Shown: positions 53,837 through 63,897 of the stretch, piece after piece
Position numbering within the stretch: position 1 is the stretch's first letter
Layout: each line of letters opens with the position of its first letter
Source: JAUVZL01 sp965603515
GTDB taxonomy: Bacteria > Hydrothermota > Tepidihabitantia > SM23-42
DNA length: 64,000 nt
Reading direction: 5' to 3'
Assembly (NCBI GenBank): GCA_965603515.1
Contig: CBFDDH010000010.1
Span: forward strand, 1-64,000
Translations under genes and position numbers: made by a program
The notes under the pieces: model-generated
Databases searched by the model: none
The model's input: the letters and a program-made list of their open reading frames with translations, nothing else
What the model was told of the DNA's origin: nothing

Positions 53837-56800
53837 TCAATATCAAAATGGATTTCTAAATCCACACTTGAATTCACATTTTCTTGATCATGGAGCGTGA
53901 AGATTGATAGATTATCAGTTAAATCGTAATTCATACCGATCCTACGCAACTCCCAGGACTCGATTCCCGTATCATAGATTAATGTCAATTTCTTCGCAAA
54001 CCTTTTCTCAATACCAATATCTAATTGTCTAACTTTGAGAAGGTCACCAGTGATTGTAAATTTCTCCACACCTAATTTCCGCTCGGCGGTTTTCTCAATA
54101 GTACCTCGAGCCATACCTATGGCATAGTCTTTAGCAGCTCCTTTTAAATTAACTCCCTTCCCTATTTGAGTGCCAAGTCTTCTTTTACCCATTATCAACA
54201 GACTAACAATATCCTGTTCAGGAACGGGTGGAGATGATGTTAGCTCCAGTCTCCAGTCTTTTATAGTTCCGCTCAAATGTAAAAATATTTCATAATCACC
54301 ATCGACCGATGAAACAAAGTTCGATGCATCAAGTTCGAGAACAGGGTTTATTTCATAGGGATTGTCAAATTGCATCATGGCATTTAAAATATCAAATTTC
54401 TTCCCAAGGTATTTTACTGTTCCTTTTCCTGATGTAGCGATAGTACCATAAACATTTACTTTTGAAAAATAACCCTTAATCTGTAAATCTACCTCTGCGT
54501 TAACATCGGCAACATTGTTTTTGACGCTTATTCCCTTAGGAGATGCGACATCCAGGTGACAATAAACCTTTTTTAGCATATCTGGTTGCTCTTGAGGAGG
54601 TTGATTGACCTTTGTAAGGGTCTGGATAATCGTCTGAAGATTAAACGGAACATCATATACTGCTTTATTAATTATCACTTCGCCATCAATTCTTAGATTA
54701 TCTTTCTGTGCCGATACATACATTGTACTGTTGAATATTACAGAACCAAATGCTTTGTTTTTTATATCTATTTTATCCAATGATACGGTGATATTGGCAG
54801 TATCTAAACCGGTTTCAGATAGACTTACAAATCCGTTCATATTGAAAGTACCTCTATTTATCTTTCCTTTGACATATTCAATATTCATAATACGATTATT
54901 AAAGGTCATTAAGCTGTATAATGAATCAATAGCAAAATCAAGTATTGAGCATTTTATATTCTCAAGAACAAGCTTCCCATTGACCAATGGATTTTGAAAC
55001 GGTCCCTGGACATCTACATCAACAAAAATTACTCCAGTCATAGCGGGAACTTCTGGAATCAATGCAGCAAGATCTGCAATTTCAATTCTTGATGTTTCTA
55101 TGGTCATATTCACGTCACCCTTCGCAAAATCAAGGGGCACTTGTCCCTTTAAAAATATATGTTGGTCATGGACAGCAAGCACGCATGAGATGATATCAAT
55201 GATATTTTTATTGATAGCAATGTTAATCATTTCCACATTTTGTATTGTACTCTGTTGCAAAGAAGCAAATATAGTATCTATCTGCACTACACCAATAACG
55301 TTATCTGGAGCTGTGACTTCACCTCGTGCAGAGACCTGAGCTGTTATAAAAGCCTCATCTGCTGGAGTGTAATCCTTCAAGTTAAAATGTCTCAGATTTA
55401 ATTGTGCATTGAAAGAAAAAGGATCGTATATCATGATATCTGTCACAAGCTGCAGTGTCATATCATCATTAAGTAGATTAATCTTTGCAACACTATCCTT
55501 CAGATTGAATTGAACGGAATAATTACCCAAATTTAAAGTATCATATGTAATATCTTTGAGATATATCTTTCCTTCTCCTATTGGATTTAATATTTTTCCG
55601 CCAAGATTTATATCAAACTCAACATTGCCACTGGCTAGAACTATATCTTTGTCAATAATTTCAGGGGCTTTTAATACCATTCTATCGCTCTTCAGATGCG
55701 CCCTGAAGGTACTATCGTCGAGTTTGTACATACCGTCCACTGCAATAATGCCTCGTGGACTATTAATGATTCCTGAATCAACTGTAATCGCTGAATTCTT
55801 ATAAGTGACTTTGAAATCAGCATTTGTAATTCTCTCATTGAACATCTGTATTTCTTCCAATTCTATGCTGCTGGCGAGAACGGGTTTTTGTAACGTTCCT
55901 TTAATTTGTGCAGAGAGATGCATCTTTCCGTTTATCTTCTGAGGAGTTTCAATAAACTCGTTAATAAAACTCATATCATTGCAGGACATTGAGACATCAG
56001 CTGATATCTTCTGTGGCTTTTCTGTTGCAGCTGAAGCGTTACACTTGACTGAAAGTTCCTTGCTATTAATCTTGAAATTCTTCAAAGAAATTTTATTGTT
56101 ATGATATGTGATTTTACCAATTATCTCTGGCTTAAAGGACAGGTATTTAAGTCTTCCAGCGATTTCTCCAAGAAACTCTGGATTTTCAATTTCACCCTTT
56201 ACATAACCTTTTAACTGCATCTTTCCATGTGATGAAGATACATTACATACCAATTTCCTACCCCGTGCGTCGAGCGATACTTGCCATTGATCTCTTTTAT
56301 TTGTGCCCTTATGCAGCGACGGTGTTTCCACATCTACCTCTGCATTAATAATAAGATTTTCTAAATCAGGAGATTGCCATTCACAATCAACCGTACCGGT
56401 TATGTCATTCTCCTGATACGACACATCCAATTCAGTATTACTGGTTAGATGGGGTGCAGCCATCTTCCCTTGCATACTACCGCTGCCTACAACAGAGCCC
56501 TTTATATTCAGACCACCAAAATCAAATTCATCCATTAAGAGATACATATTATATGCTATACTAAGGCTACCTTCTTCGTCAATCGGTACCTGTCCACTGA
56601 TTGAAATGTTTGAACCACCAGTTTTGATTATCAGCGTGTCTATAAAAAACAGATCAGATAACAGTTTACCTTCAAAATTCAAATCAACCTCAATATTACG
56701 ATTATTCAAGACGCAAAAAAGCTCACTATTTTTCGCGGACAGTTGCCTGATACGTACCTTAAATGCTGATTTTTTCTGCTTTTTTTGTGAACTTTTTTTC

Positions 56801-57147
56801 TTTGCTAAACTCTGCATCAAGGTATTCAATCGATTCATGTCAGCATCTAATCCGTCAATCAATAATGAGTTGATATCGACTTCTTTTGATAGTAATTCTA
56901 GCACATTATAAGAAATCTTCAATTTATTAAACCTTATAATGTTATCAACATTAATATCTGAAACCTCTACAGAGTAGAATAAATTTCCCTTCATTGATTC
57001 TATATGAATTGGCACGCCGAGTTCCTTATTAAGGACAGCCGTTAACTGAGTGTTGACAAAATTAAGGCAAAATGGTGTCCCTGCAATCAAAAAAAGAATT
57101 ATGACCAATAAAAGCAATACACCAAGTATAAATATAATCTTTTTCAT
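53833..57147 (-). CDS. TamB-like (DUF490) inner-membrane-anchored protein
   Basis: A 1104-residue protein: one N-terminal membrane helix (residues 3-23), a long periplasmic beta-helical/AsmA-like body with repeated segments of 'VDGLDADM', 'ISGQVPIDEEGSLSIAYN' and 'LKGQVPLDFAKGDVNMTIET' type, and the C-terminal TamB domain (about 900-1104: VPEQDIVSLLIMGKRRLGTQ, FTITGDLLKVRQLDIGIEKR). It bridges inner and outer membranes and may conduct phospholipids. The start is ATG 57147, 7 nt after TATAAT; the frame from 57171 overlaps the promoter. It is transcribed with tamA. Confidence 0.9.
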   Translation of the reverse strand: MKKIIFILGVLLLLVIILFLIAGTPFCLNFVNTQLTAVLNKELGVPIHIESMKGNLFYSVEVSDINVDNIIRFNKLKISYNVLELLSKEVDINSLLIDGLDADMNRLNTLMQSLAKKKSSQKKQKKSAFKVRIRQLSAKNSELFCVLNNRNIEVDLNFEGKLLSDLFFIDTLIIKTGGSNISISGQVPIDEEGSLSIAYNMYLLMDEFDFGGLNIKGSVVGSGSMQGKMAAPHLTSNTELDVSYQENDITGTVDCEWQSPDLENLIINAEVDVETPSLHKGTNKRDQWQVSLDARGRKLVCNVSSSHGKMQLKGYVKGEIENPEFLGEIAGRLKYLSFKPEIIGKITYHNNKISLKNFKINSKELSVKCNASAATEKPQKISADVSMSCNDMSFINEFIETPQKINGKMHLSAQIKGTLQKPVLASSIELEEIQMFNERITNADFKVTYKNSAITVDSGIINSPRGIIAVDGMYKLDDSTFRAHLKSDRMVLKAPEIIDKDIVLASGNVEFDINLGGKILNPIGEGKIYLKDITYDTLNLGNYSVQFNLKDSVAKINLLNDDMTLQLVTDIMIYDPFSFNAQLNLRHFNLKDYTPADEAFITAQVSARGEVTAPDNVIGVVQIDTIFASLQQSTIQNVEMINIAINKNIIDIISCVLAVHDQHIFLKGQVPLDFAKGDVNMTIETSRIEIADLAALIPEVPAMTGVIFVDVDVQGPFQNPLVNGKLVLENIKCSILDFAIDSLYSLMTFNNRIMNIEYVKGKINRGTFNMNGFVSLSETGLDTANITVSLDKIDIKNKAFGSVIFNSTMYVSAQKDNLRIDGEVIINKAVYDVPFNLQTIIQTLTKVNQPPQEQPDMLKKVYCHLDVASPKGISVKNNVADVNAEVDLQIKGYFSKVNVYGTIATSGKGTVKYLGKKFDILNAMMQFDNPYEINPVLELDASNFVSSVDGDYEIFLHLSGTIKDWRLELTSSPPVPEQDIVSLLIMGKRRLGTQIGKGVNLKGAAKDYAIGMARGTIEKTAERKLGVEKFTITGDLLKVRQLDIGIEKRFAKKLTLIYDTGIESWELRRIGMNYDLTDNLSIFTLHDQENVNSSVDLEIHFDIE

Positions 57148-57154
57148 CTTGGTT

Positions 57155-57182
57155 ATTATAATAAAAATCATTATTTAGTCAA
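57155..57182 (-). promoter_or_regulatory. Leaderless promoter of tamB-tamA
   Basis: Minus strand TTGACT (57182-57177), 16-nt spacer, TATAAT (57160-57155), then 7 nt to ATG 57147. Confidence 0.75.
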
Positions 57183-57329
57183 TGACACCGGTAAGTTTAG
57201 AAATATGCAGCACTTTTATCAAATAACAGATTGACTGATTGTACAAAATTGATATAATATAGCATGGATAATTAACATTGGTTTTATGGAAACACGATAC
57301 TTAAGAACTTTACCGGAAAGGAGTATAAC

Positions 57330-58808
57330 ATGAAAAATATAATTTGCACAATATCATTGCTTGTACTGGTAATTAGCTTTGTCCAAGCACAGTCCTCTAC
57401 TGATATATTTAAAGCTGTAAAGAGCGGAGAGGTAGAGAAAGTCAAACAGGTACTACAAAAAGACCCTAATATCAATGTAAAAGATAAGGATGGCTGGGCA
57501 CCTCTACACTGGTCAGTCCAAAGGGGCAATATAAAGATTGTTCGGTTATTAATAGACAAACATGCGGATATAAATGCTAAGGCTTCCACTGGTTGGACTC
57601 CATTGCATGTGGCTGTTAGAAATGGTTTCAGGGACATCACCGAATTATTATTGCAGAAAGGTGCACATATCAATGCACGTGATAATGATGGTAGGTCACC
57701 TCTACACCACGCAACAAGTGATGGCAAAATAATAATGTGTGATTTACTGACAGGAAATGGTGCTGATATTAATACCAAAGACAAGAATGGCATGACTCCA
57801 TTACATCTTGCTGCTAAAACAGGAAAAGCAGGAGTCGCAGAGTGGCTGATCAACAAAGGTGCTGATGTGTATACGAAGGACAAGGACGGAAACACCCCAC
57901 TGCATATTGCTTCCACAGAAGGAAAAACAAGAACTGCTGAATTACTTATTCAAAAAAACACCGATGTTAATGTTGGTGATAATAGCGGCAAGGTTCCTCT
58001 CCACGTAGCTGCAAGAAACGGACATACTGAAACGGCCGCACTATTGCTGGAAAGAGGTGCCATAGTAAACATAAAGGATGGCTGGGGTCTGACACCGTTA
58101 CATGATGCAGCTGACAAAGGCAGAACTCAAATGGCTGATCTGCTGTTACAAAAAGGAGCCGATGTCAATGCAAAAAGCAACCAGGAAATAACTCCTCTAC
58201 ATTTGGCCGTTCAGAATGGACATTATCAGACCGCGGATTTTCTTATGCAAAAAGGTGCAGATGTTAATCCCAAAGATAAGGATGGTAAGACTCCATTTCA
58301 TGCAGCAGTAATATACGGACATTTCAGAATAGTCGAGTTACTAATTCAGCATGGCGCAGACACAGATGAAAGAAATGTCCAAGGAAGTGCAGCTATACAT
58401 GAAGTAGCTAAGACAGGGAGAACAGATATTGCAATGGTATTGATTCGAAATAAAGCTGACATTAATACTAAAGATAAAGAGGGTAAAACACCATTACATA
58501 TTGCAGTCGAAAATAGAGATAAAGCAATGCTGGGATTATTAATATACGAAGGTGCCAATATAAATTCCTATGACAAAAATGGATGGACATCGCTACATTG
58601 GTCTGTTGTGAAAAAACATACAGAAATCTCAAAATTTTTATTGGATAACGGAATTAATGTTAATGCAAAAACCTTAAGAGAGTTAAAACATAAAAAGAAG
58701 AAATACCCATCAGAATCGACATCACTGGACATTGCAATAATATCGGGTGACAAAAACACAGCAAAATTACTAAAGGATTATGGTGGCGAACAGATTACAA
58801 CAAAATGA
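57330..58808 (+). CDS. Secreted ankyrin-repeat protein
   Basis: A 492-residue exported protein: signal peptide (1-20) then thirteen 33-residue ankyrin repeats (consensus 'DGWTPLHWAV-NGH-EIV-LLI-KGADIN-KDK') from about residue 27 to 485. The repeats are strongly conserved at the turn and helix positions, so the protein forms one continuous solenoid for protein binding, probably in the periplasm or outside. The AAGGAG site lies 9 nt before ATG; TTGACT with TATAAT 16 nt later upstream (about 57230-57257) gives a leader of about 65 nt. Confidence 0.93.
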   Translation: MKNIICTISLLVLVISFVQAQSSTDIFKAVKSGEVEKVKQVLQKDPNINVKDKDGWAPLHWSVQRGNIKIVRLLIDKHADINAKASTGWTPLHVAVRNGFRDITELLLQKGAHINARDNDGRSPLHHATSDGKIIMCDLLTGNGADINTKDKNGMTPLHLAAKTGKAGVAEWLINKGADVYTKDKDGNTPLHIASTEGKTRTAELLIQKNTDVNVGDNSGKVPLHVAARNGHTETAALLLERGAIVNIKDGWGLTPLHDAADKGRTQMADLLLQKGADVNAKSNQEITPLHLAVQNGHYQTADFLMQKGADVNPKDKDGKTPFHAAVIYGHFRIVELLIQHGADTDERNVQGSAAIHEVAKTGRTDIAMVLIRNKADINTKDKEGKTPLHIAVENRDKAMLGLLIYEGANINSYDKNGWTSLHWSVVKKHTEISKFLLDNGINVNAKTLRELKHKKKKYPSESTSLDIAIISGDKNTAKLLKDYGGEQITTK

Positions 58809-58856
58809 CAAATAAACACGATTAGTTTATGAGATATCTTAAAACAGGAGCTCCTT

Positions 58857-59227
58857 ATGGAAAGAAAACATTTATTAAATAAGTTTATTCTATTTAGTTA
58901 TTTTTTTCTATGATTCCGTACATCACAGGGCGACTGAACTATGCACAAGCCTTACCTGATCAGGTTCAGGAGTTACTGAGAAATCAGATTGAGACAGCAG
59001 GTCTTCCGCCAAAGATTGTTATTGGTGAAGAGCTTATTCATGCTTCAAGAACATTCCCGTTATTCTATGAGCGCCGGGGCTACTGGCCTGCCTGGAGTGA
59101 TGAGAAAGGCCTCCTGTCTGCTCATCTTTACATGGAAAGAAATACTTTTTTTCATTCCTACTGCCTGTATTGTATCACGCGTGTTGACATATGGTTCAAA
59201 AAAAATACAATTATAAATGGTGAGTAA
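58857..59227 (+). pseudogene. Truncated, frameshifted L,D-transpeptidase (YcbB-like) N-terminus
   Basis: AGGAG precedes ATG 58857, which opens a signal-peptide-like start (MERKHLLNKFILFSYFFL) and stops after a T-run. In another frame, from 58910, the sequence continues as LPDQVQELLRNQIETAGLPP, then IHASRTFPLFYERRGYWPAW, the N-terminal scaffold pattern of YcbB/LdtD-type transpeptidases. The catalytic YkuD domain is missing. A frameshift plus 3' deletion has destroyed the gene. Confidence 0.65.
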
Positions 59228-59283
59228 ACATTATCCATGTCCTCTATTCAGGAATCAAAACATAATAAAAGGCGGTAAATATT

Positions 59284-60348
59284 ATGGGAAAGCTAATTAA
59301 AAGACGCTCGAAAAAAACAGGACTTGCACCAGGGGTTCTTGTTCATATAGGAGAAAAGAAAACTGAGAAAGTTAGGATTACGCTTATCGATTATGACGAA
59401 TCTGTCTTTCAGGAAAAAGAAGTCGAAAAAATAGAAGAATGTTTCCCTTTTAAGAATAAACCCACTATTACCTGGATAAATATTGACGGACTTCACAATA
59501 CAGAACTCATCGAAAAACTCGGCAAGGACTTTGAATTGCATCCCTTAATCCTGGAAGATATCCTCAACACAGGGCAGCGACCAAAAATAGAGGATTTTGA
59601 GAAGTATATTTTCATCGTACTAAAGAAGATTTACTATGACGAAAAAGAGAATGAAACAAAGATTGAGCAGGTCAGTCTAATCCTGGGTCAGAATTTCGTC
59701 ATTTCATTTCAAGAAAAAACAGGTGATGTATTCGAACCAATAAGAGAACGAATCAGAAAAGCTAAAGGTCGCATCAGAAAAGCGGGAGCAGATTATCTCT
59801 TATATACTCTGCTCGATGCCATTGTTGACAGCTACTTTGCCATTCTGGAGAAAATCGGTGACAGAATAGAAAATCTTGAAGAATCTGTGGTTGCAAACCC
59901 CAGTTCAGAAACACTTCAGACAATTCACCGTTTAAAAAGAGAGATGATCTTTTTGCGCAAGTCGGTATGGCCGTTGAGAGAAGTAATAAACAATTTGGGA
60001 AAAACAGAATCCTTGCTCGTACAGCAATCCACTGATATTTACCTGCGTGATGTCTATGATCACACGATACAGATTATCGATACAATTGAAACCTTTCGTG
60101 ATATGCTCTCTGGTCTACACGATACATATTTATCCAGTATCAGCAATAAAATGAACGAGATAATGAAGGTCTTAACCATTTTCGCAGCAATCTTTATACC
60201 CTTGACTTTTATTGCTGGTATATACGGGATGAATTTTTCGTATATGCCAGAACTTGGCTGGCGGTGGGGATATTTTACAGTCTGGGGAGTAGTTCTCGCT
60301 GTTGGAATTTCTATGGCTTTTTATTTTAAACACAAGAAATGGTTATGA
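59284..60348 (+). CDS. corA: CorA-family magnesium/cobalt transporter
   Basis: A 354-residue inner-membrane channel for Mg2+ (also Co2+ and Ni2+). The large N-terminal cytoplasmic domain (1-285) carries TITWINIDGLHNTELIEKLG and the long stalk helix. Two C-terminal transmembrane helices follow: the first ends in the selectivity motif YGMNF (residues 317-321), the second is near the C-terminus, which is short and basic (KHKKWL). Length and motif are typical. It has its own start with a GGCGG-type site and lies upstream of the DUF432-MscS pair. Confidence 0.95.
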   Translation: MGKLIKRRSKKTGLAPGVLVHIGEKKTEKVRITLIDYDESVFQEKEVEKIEECFPFKNKPTITWINIDGLHNTELIEKLGKDFELHPLILEDILNTGQRPKIEDFEKYIFIVLKKIYYDEKENETKIEQVSLILGQNFVISFQEKTGDVFEPIRERIRKAKGRIRKAGADYLLYTLLDAIVDSYFAILEKIGDRIENLEESVVANPSSETLQTIHRLKREMIFLRKSVWPLREVINNLGKTESLLVQQSTDIYLRDVYDHTIQIIDTIETFRDMLSGLHDTYLSSISNKMNEIMKVLTIFAAIFIPLTFIAGIYGMNFSYMPELGWRWGYFTVWGVVLAVGISMAFYFKHKKWL

Positions 60349-60397
60349 ATCGTTCAGATATTGACCATTGCAAACCGTATAATCTTAAAAGCGTACG

Positions 60398-61117
60398 ATG
60401 ATGGCTAATATTTACGGTACACATAGTATCCCTGTAGAAATTAAAAACGAACAAATCGACATAACTTTGGAAAAACACAAAGACCGTATTGTCTACCGAA
60501 GAATATGTGTCGGTGAGGAAATTGAAAAATTGGTTCTTAGGCCTGATGCCACAATCCACATCAATCCCATTGAACCGGTCAATCTCCCAAAGGAAATCAC
60601 ACCGCATCTGCTCATTGAATTCGAAAGATCTTTTATTGTAGGACCAAAACAAACACGCGAACTTTTTGTTTCTTTTCCGGTTGAAATAGGTATCTACATC
60701 TCTGACAACAAAAATTTTGAGGTAATTGACATTCTCACGGTGGCAAAAAAGAAATTCACCCTTTATGGTGAACCGCAAAGTGGTGTTATCTGCAAATACT
60801 GGAAGAGCAATGTCTATACCTCAAAACCTTCAGTAAATCCTCTTTATGAAGGAATACTCAAGATCAATGTAAAAAACTTAATGAATATGTGGAATGAGAT
60901 CACCAAGATTGTCTTGAATGCTTATGGTATGAAAATATACTACAACGATAAAATGGTCTGCATGAATGCAAATATGAAAGTTTTAGGCAAAACAACTGCT
61001 GAAACTGATTTTATAAATTCACCGATCGATAAGAAAATGAAGAAATCCCTTGAACTCTATACTTTGAGAAAACTCCCGATTGTCTCTGCTAAGTTTGTTA
61101 TGGAACAAGGAATATAA
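60398..61117 (+). CDS. DUF432 protein
   Basis: A 239-residue soluble protein of the DUF432 family, usually found with mechanosensitive channels. Recognisable stretches are YGTHSIPVEIKNEQIDITLE, PVNLPKEITPHLLIEFERSF and KFTLYGEPQSGVICKYWKSN. No catalytic motif is seen. Its stop codon overlaps the MscS start (TAATG), so both are co-translated and probably work in osmotic stress. It starts 49 nt after corA; tandem ATGs at 60398 and 60401. Confidence 0.85.
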   Translation: MMANIYGTHSIPVEIKNEQIDITLEKHKDRIVYRRICVGEEIEKLVLRPDATIHINPIEPVNLPKEITPHLLIEFERSFIVGPKQTRELFVSFPVEIGIYISDNKNFEVIDILTVAKKKFTLYGEPQSGVICKYWKSNVYTSKPSVNPLYEGILKINVKNLMNMWNEITKIVLNAYGMKIYYNDKMVCMNANMKVLGKTTAETDFINSPIDKKMKKSLELYTLRKLPIVSAKFVMEQGI

Positions 61118-61959
61118 TGTTAGATAAAATAATCTATGGCAATGTTACAGTGTTGAATCTCATTGTTGCTATCACAATCATCATTACTGCAATTATTATT
61201 GATAAATTATTGACACTCCATCTGAAAAAATCACTTAAAGAAAAAATAGATAAAGCCCATTTAGAAGTTATTGTCAAAATTGTTTATTATGTTATTATTG
61301 TCATTGCTGTACTTATTGTCTTATCAATACTTGGTGTTCAACCTTCAGGTTTGATGGTTGCTGGTGGTATAGTCGGTATAGTAATCGGATTTGCCAGTCA
61401 GAGTATCGTAGGGAATTTGATATCAGGTGTCTTTCTAATTATCGAAAGGCCAATAAAAATTGGTAATGCTGTAAATATTGATGGTACTATAGGTTTTGTC
61501 GAAGATATTCGCATAGTTTCAACTACTATCAGGACCTATGATGGAATATATGTAAGAATTCCCAACGAGAAAGTATTCACCACAAACATCACCAACTATT
61601 TCGCTCATGCTGCCAGAAGATTTGAATATGTAGTAGGTATAAGATATAGTGATGATGCTGATAAAGCAATCAAGATCATTAAAGATCTCATAGAAGCAGA
61701 GCCTTTTGCCCTAAAACTCCCACAACCACAAGTCTTTGTACATAATCTTGGCGACAATTCTGTCAATATTGTTGTGAGACCATGGGCACCATCTACTTAT
61801 TGGTATAATCTCAAAATGACGCTTCTGTGGAAAATAAAAAAGACATTAGAAAAGAATGGTATAGAAATTGCGTTTCCACAACGTACTCTGTGGTTCGCAA
61901 ATGAACTTAAATCATCAACAGCCAAAAAGAGGGAATCAGGAAAATCTAATAATTCCTGA
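61117..61959 (+). CDS. Small-conductance mechanosensitive channel (MscS family)
   Basis: A 280-residue inner-membrane channel: three transmembrane helices (about 12-32, 50-75, 80-120), the pore helix GIVGIVIGFASQSIVGNLIS, the beta domain (IERPIKIGNAVNIDGTIGFV, IRIVSTTIRTYDGIYVRIPN) and the C-terminal alpha/beta domain. It opens under membrane tension to release solutes. The start overlaps the DUF432 stop codon by 1 nt. The C-terminus ends soon after the domain with a Ser/Lys-rich tail. Confidence 0.95.
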   Translation: MLDKIIYGNVTVLNLIVAITIIITAIIIDKLLTLHLKKSLKEKIDKAHLEVIVKIVYYVIIVIAVLIVLSILGVQPSGLMVAGGIVGIVIGFASQSIVGNLISGVFLIIERPIKIGNAVNIDGTIGFVEDIRIVSTTIRTYDGIYVRIPNEKVFTTNITNYFAHAARRFEYVVGIRYSDDADKAIKIIKDLIEAEPFALKLPQPQVFVHNLGDNSVNIVVRPWAPSTYWYNLKMTLLWKIKKTLEKNGIEIAFPQRTLWFANELKSSTAKKRESGKSNNS

Positions 61960-62008
61960 TTATTGTAGCACATCATTTCATTCGTCTATATAACGCGTAA
62001 TCTACAAT

Positions 62009-63526
62009 ATGAAATTTCAGGCTAAAGATACTTTAACAGAGCAAGAAGTTCAATCTGGTCTAAAAATAGTTATCAAAGATGGATTGGCGAGCCAGGCCAT
62101 GGTTACCTTAACAGGGGGCGTCTTTTTAGTTGCCTTTGCTCTAAAACTTGGAGCATCAAATACCATCATAGGACTACTGGCTGCAATACCAGCCCTTGCA
62201 CAACTCGTTCAAATTCCAGCAATCTATTTTATTGAAAAATACCGAACAAGAAAAATTATCAGTATTTATGCATCGGGTTCGAGTCGAGTATTGTGGCTTA
62301 TCATAGCACTCATACCATTTTTTTTCAATACCGGTGTTGGAATTGTAATTCTAATATTAGCCTTATTGCTCCTGTCAGCATTTGGCGCAGTATCTAGTTG
62401 TAGCTGGAACTCATGGATGCGTGATCTTGTGCCTCAAGATCAATTAGGTTCATTTTTTTCTAGAAGAATGAAATTAACGATGATATTGGCAACTATACTC
62501 AGTCTTGCTGCTGCCTTTTATCTTGATAAATGGAAGAACATTTTCCCTGAGTATGAATTACAGGGCTACTCTATTCTTTTTATGCTCGGACTCCTGGCGG
62601 GTATGATTGGTCTCTACTTCATATCAAGAATACCTGAGCCAAAAATGTCACCCGCGGCTGAGAAAACACAAATTTTTAAATTGATCCTACAACCATTTAA
62701 GGATGGAAATTTTAGGCAACTCATTATATTTTTGGGCTCCTGGCATTTCGCGGTAAATCTTGCTGCTCCATTTTTTACCGTTTATATGCTTCTTAGGTTA
62801 GACCTGGGCATGTCTCTCATTATCGCCTTGGCCGCAATGAGTCAAACAATGTATGTAATTTTCATACGAATCTGGGGTAGGTTCTCCGACCATTATAGCA
62901 ACAAATCAGTACTCCGTGTGAGTGGTCCCCTTTTTATGATATGCATCCTTGCTTGGACATTCACTACCTTTCCTGGAAAGCATTTTCTTACAATACCATT
63001 ATTAGTGGCTATACATGTCCTGATGGGCATTTCGACTGCTGGAGTAACATTGGCTACAGGCAATATCGGACTGAAACTGGCACCAAGAGGAGAAGCAACT
63101 GCATACTTGGCAGCAAGTGGTTTTATCAGCTCTTTGGCTGCGGGTGTTGCACCTTTATTAGGTGGTGTGTTTGCCGATTTCTTCGCAGAACGCGAATTGT
63201 CTCTGATATTAAAATGGATAAGCCCAGGAAGGGAATTTTTTATTCAAACGTTAAATTTTCAACAATGGGATTTTTTCTTCTTCATTGCTTTCCTTGTTGG
63301 TTTATATTCTATTCACCGATTGTCACTGGTAAAGGAAATTGGAGAGGTCGAAGAAAGAATCGTCATAAATGAGCTTGTGTCAGAGGTGAGAAGAATTTCA
63401 AGAAATCTAACTACCGTTGGTGGTCTACGCGATATGATTCTTTTCCCGTTTGCAATTATAAAAAAGGTTCCAGGTGTTGTAAATAAAAAGAAAACAAAAA
63501 CTAATAAGGTCACAGAAAATGAATAG
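62009..63526 (+). CDS. Major facilitator superfamily transporter
   Basis: A 505-residue inner-membrane protein with about 12 transmembrane segments in two halves. The first half has GASNTIIGLLAAIPALAQLV and the loop YRTRKIISIYASGSSRVLW; the second half has RIWGRFSDHYSNKSVLRVSG. The C-terminal 80 residues are cytoplasmic and basic. The substrate is unknown. It starts 49 nt after mscS; the upstream TATAAC lies 14 nt before ATG but no clear -35 is seen. Confidence 0.85.
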   Translation: MKFQAKDTLTEQEVQSGLKIVIKDGLASQAMVTLTGGVFLVAFALKLGASNTIIGLLAAIPALAQLVQIPAIYFIEKYRTRKIISIYASGSSRVLWLIIALIPFFFNTGVGIVILILALLLLSAFGAVSSCSWNSWMRDLVPQDQLGSFFSRRMKLTMILATILSLAAAFYLDKWKNIFPEYELQGYSILFMLGLLAGMIGLYFISRIPEPKMSPAAEKTQIFKLILQPFKDGNFRQLIIFLGSWHFAVNLAAPFFTVYMLLRLDLGMSLIIALAAMSQTMYVIFIRIWGRFSDHYSNKSVLRVSGPLFMICILAWTFTTFPGKHFLTIPLLVAIHVLMGISTAGVTLATGNIGLKLAPRGEATAYLAASGFISSLAAGVAPLLGGVFADFFAERELSLILKWISPGREFFIQTLNFQQWDFFFFIAFLVGLYSIHRLSLVKEIGEVEERIVINELVSEVRRISRNLTTVGGLRDMILFPFAIIKKVPGVVNKKKTKTNKVTENE

Positions 63527-63564
63527 AATTGAATCTTGTAGGTTCAGGAAGTATCGCGTATTTT

Positions 63565-63897
63565 CTAACTTTCCTCTGAATTCTCGCTTCTTTTAATGTG
63601 TATGCCTTTGATTGGCAACGGTGTACCAATACCCTCCTGCTTAAGACGTTTATGCATTGCTTTGATGAACTCATGTTTAATTAGAGTTAAACTCACAGAC
63701 CCTTGTACATGTAATTTTAAAGAAAAGTAAGTACTTGAATTGCAGAATATAGGGGGGTCTAGAAGAACGGAAGATTTAAATTTGCATTTATCAGTCCCAA
63801 TTAGTCTTAATACTTCTTGCCCTGCTTCGATGGCGATTCTTTCAAGTTCTTCAAGATCACTGTCATAACGAACTTCACACTGAATGATAATTATCAT
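63565..63897 (-). CDS. Stand-alone MscS C-terminal-like domain
   Basis: A 110-residue soluble protein resembling only the last, cytoplasmic part of MscS channels: VRYDSDLEELERIAIEAGQE, then TYFSLKLHVQGSVSLTLIKH, EFIKAMHKRLKQEGIGTPLP and IKGIHIKRSENSEES. No membrane or pore part is encoded upstream in this frame. It could be a truncated channel gene or a free regulatory subunit. The start has a weak ribosome site (AAGAGAA). Confidence 0.6.
   Translation of the reverse strand: MIIIIQCEVRYDSDLEELERIAIEAGQEVLRLIGTDKCKFKSSVLLDPPIFCNSSTYFSLKLHVQGSVSLTLIKHEFIKAMHKRLKQEGIGTPLPIKGIHIKRSENSEES

Noticed and set aside
58910..58913. A fifth selenocysteine TGA in the L,D-transpeptidase remnant
   Set aside because: The TGA is not in frame with the conserved part; the two halves differ by a frameshift and the catalytic domain is missing.
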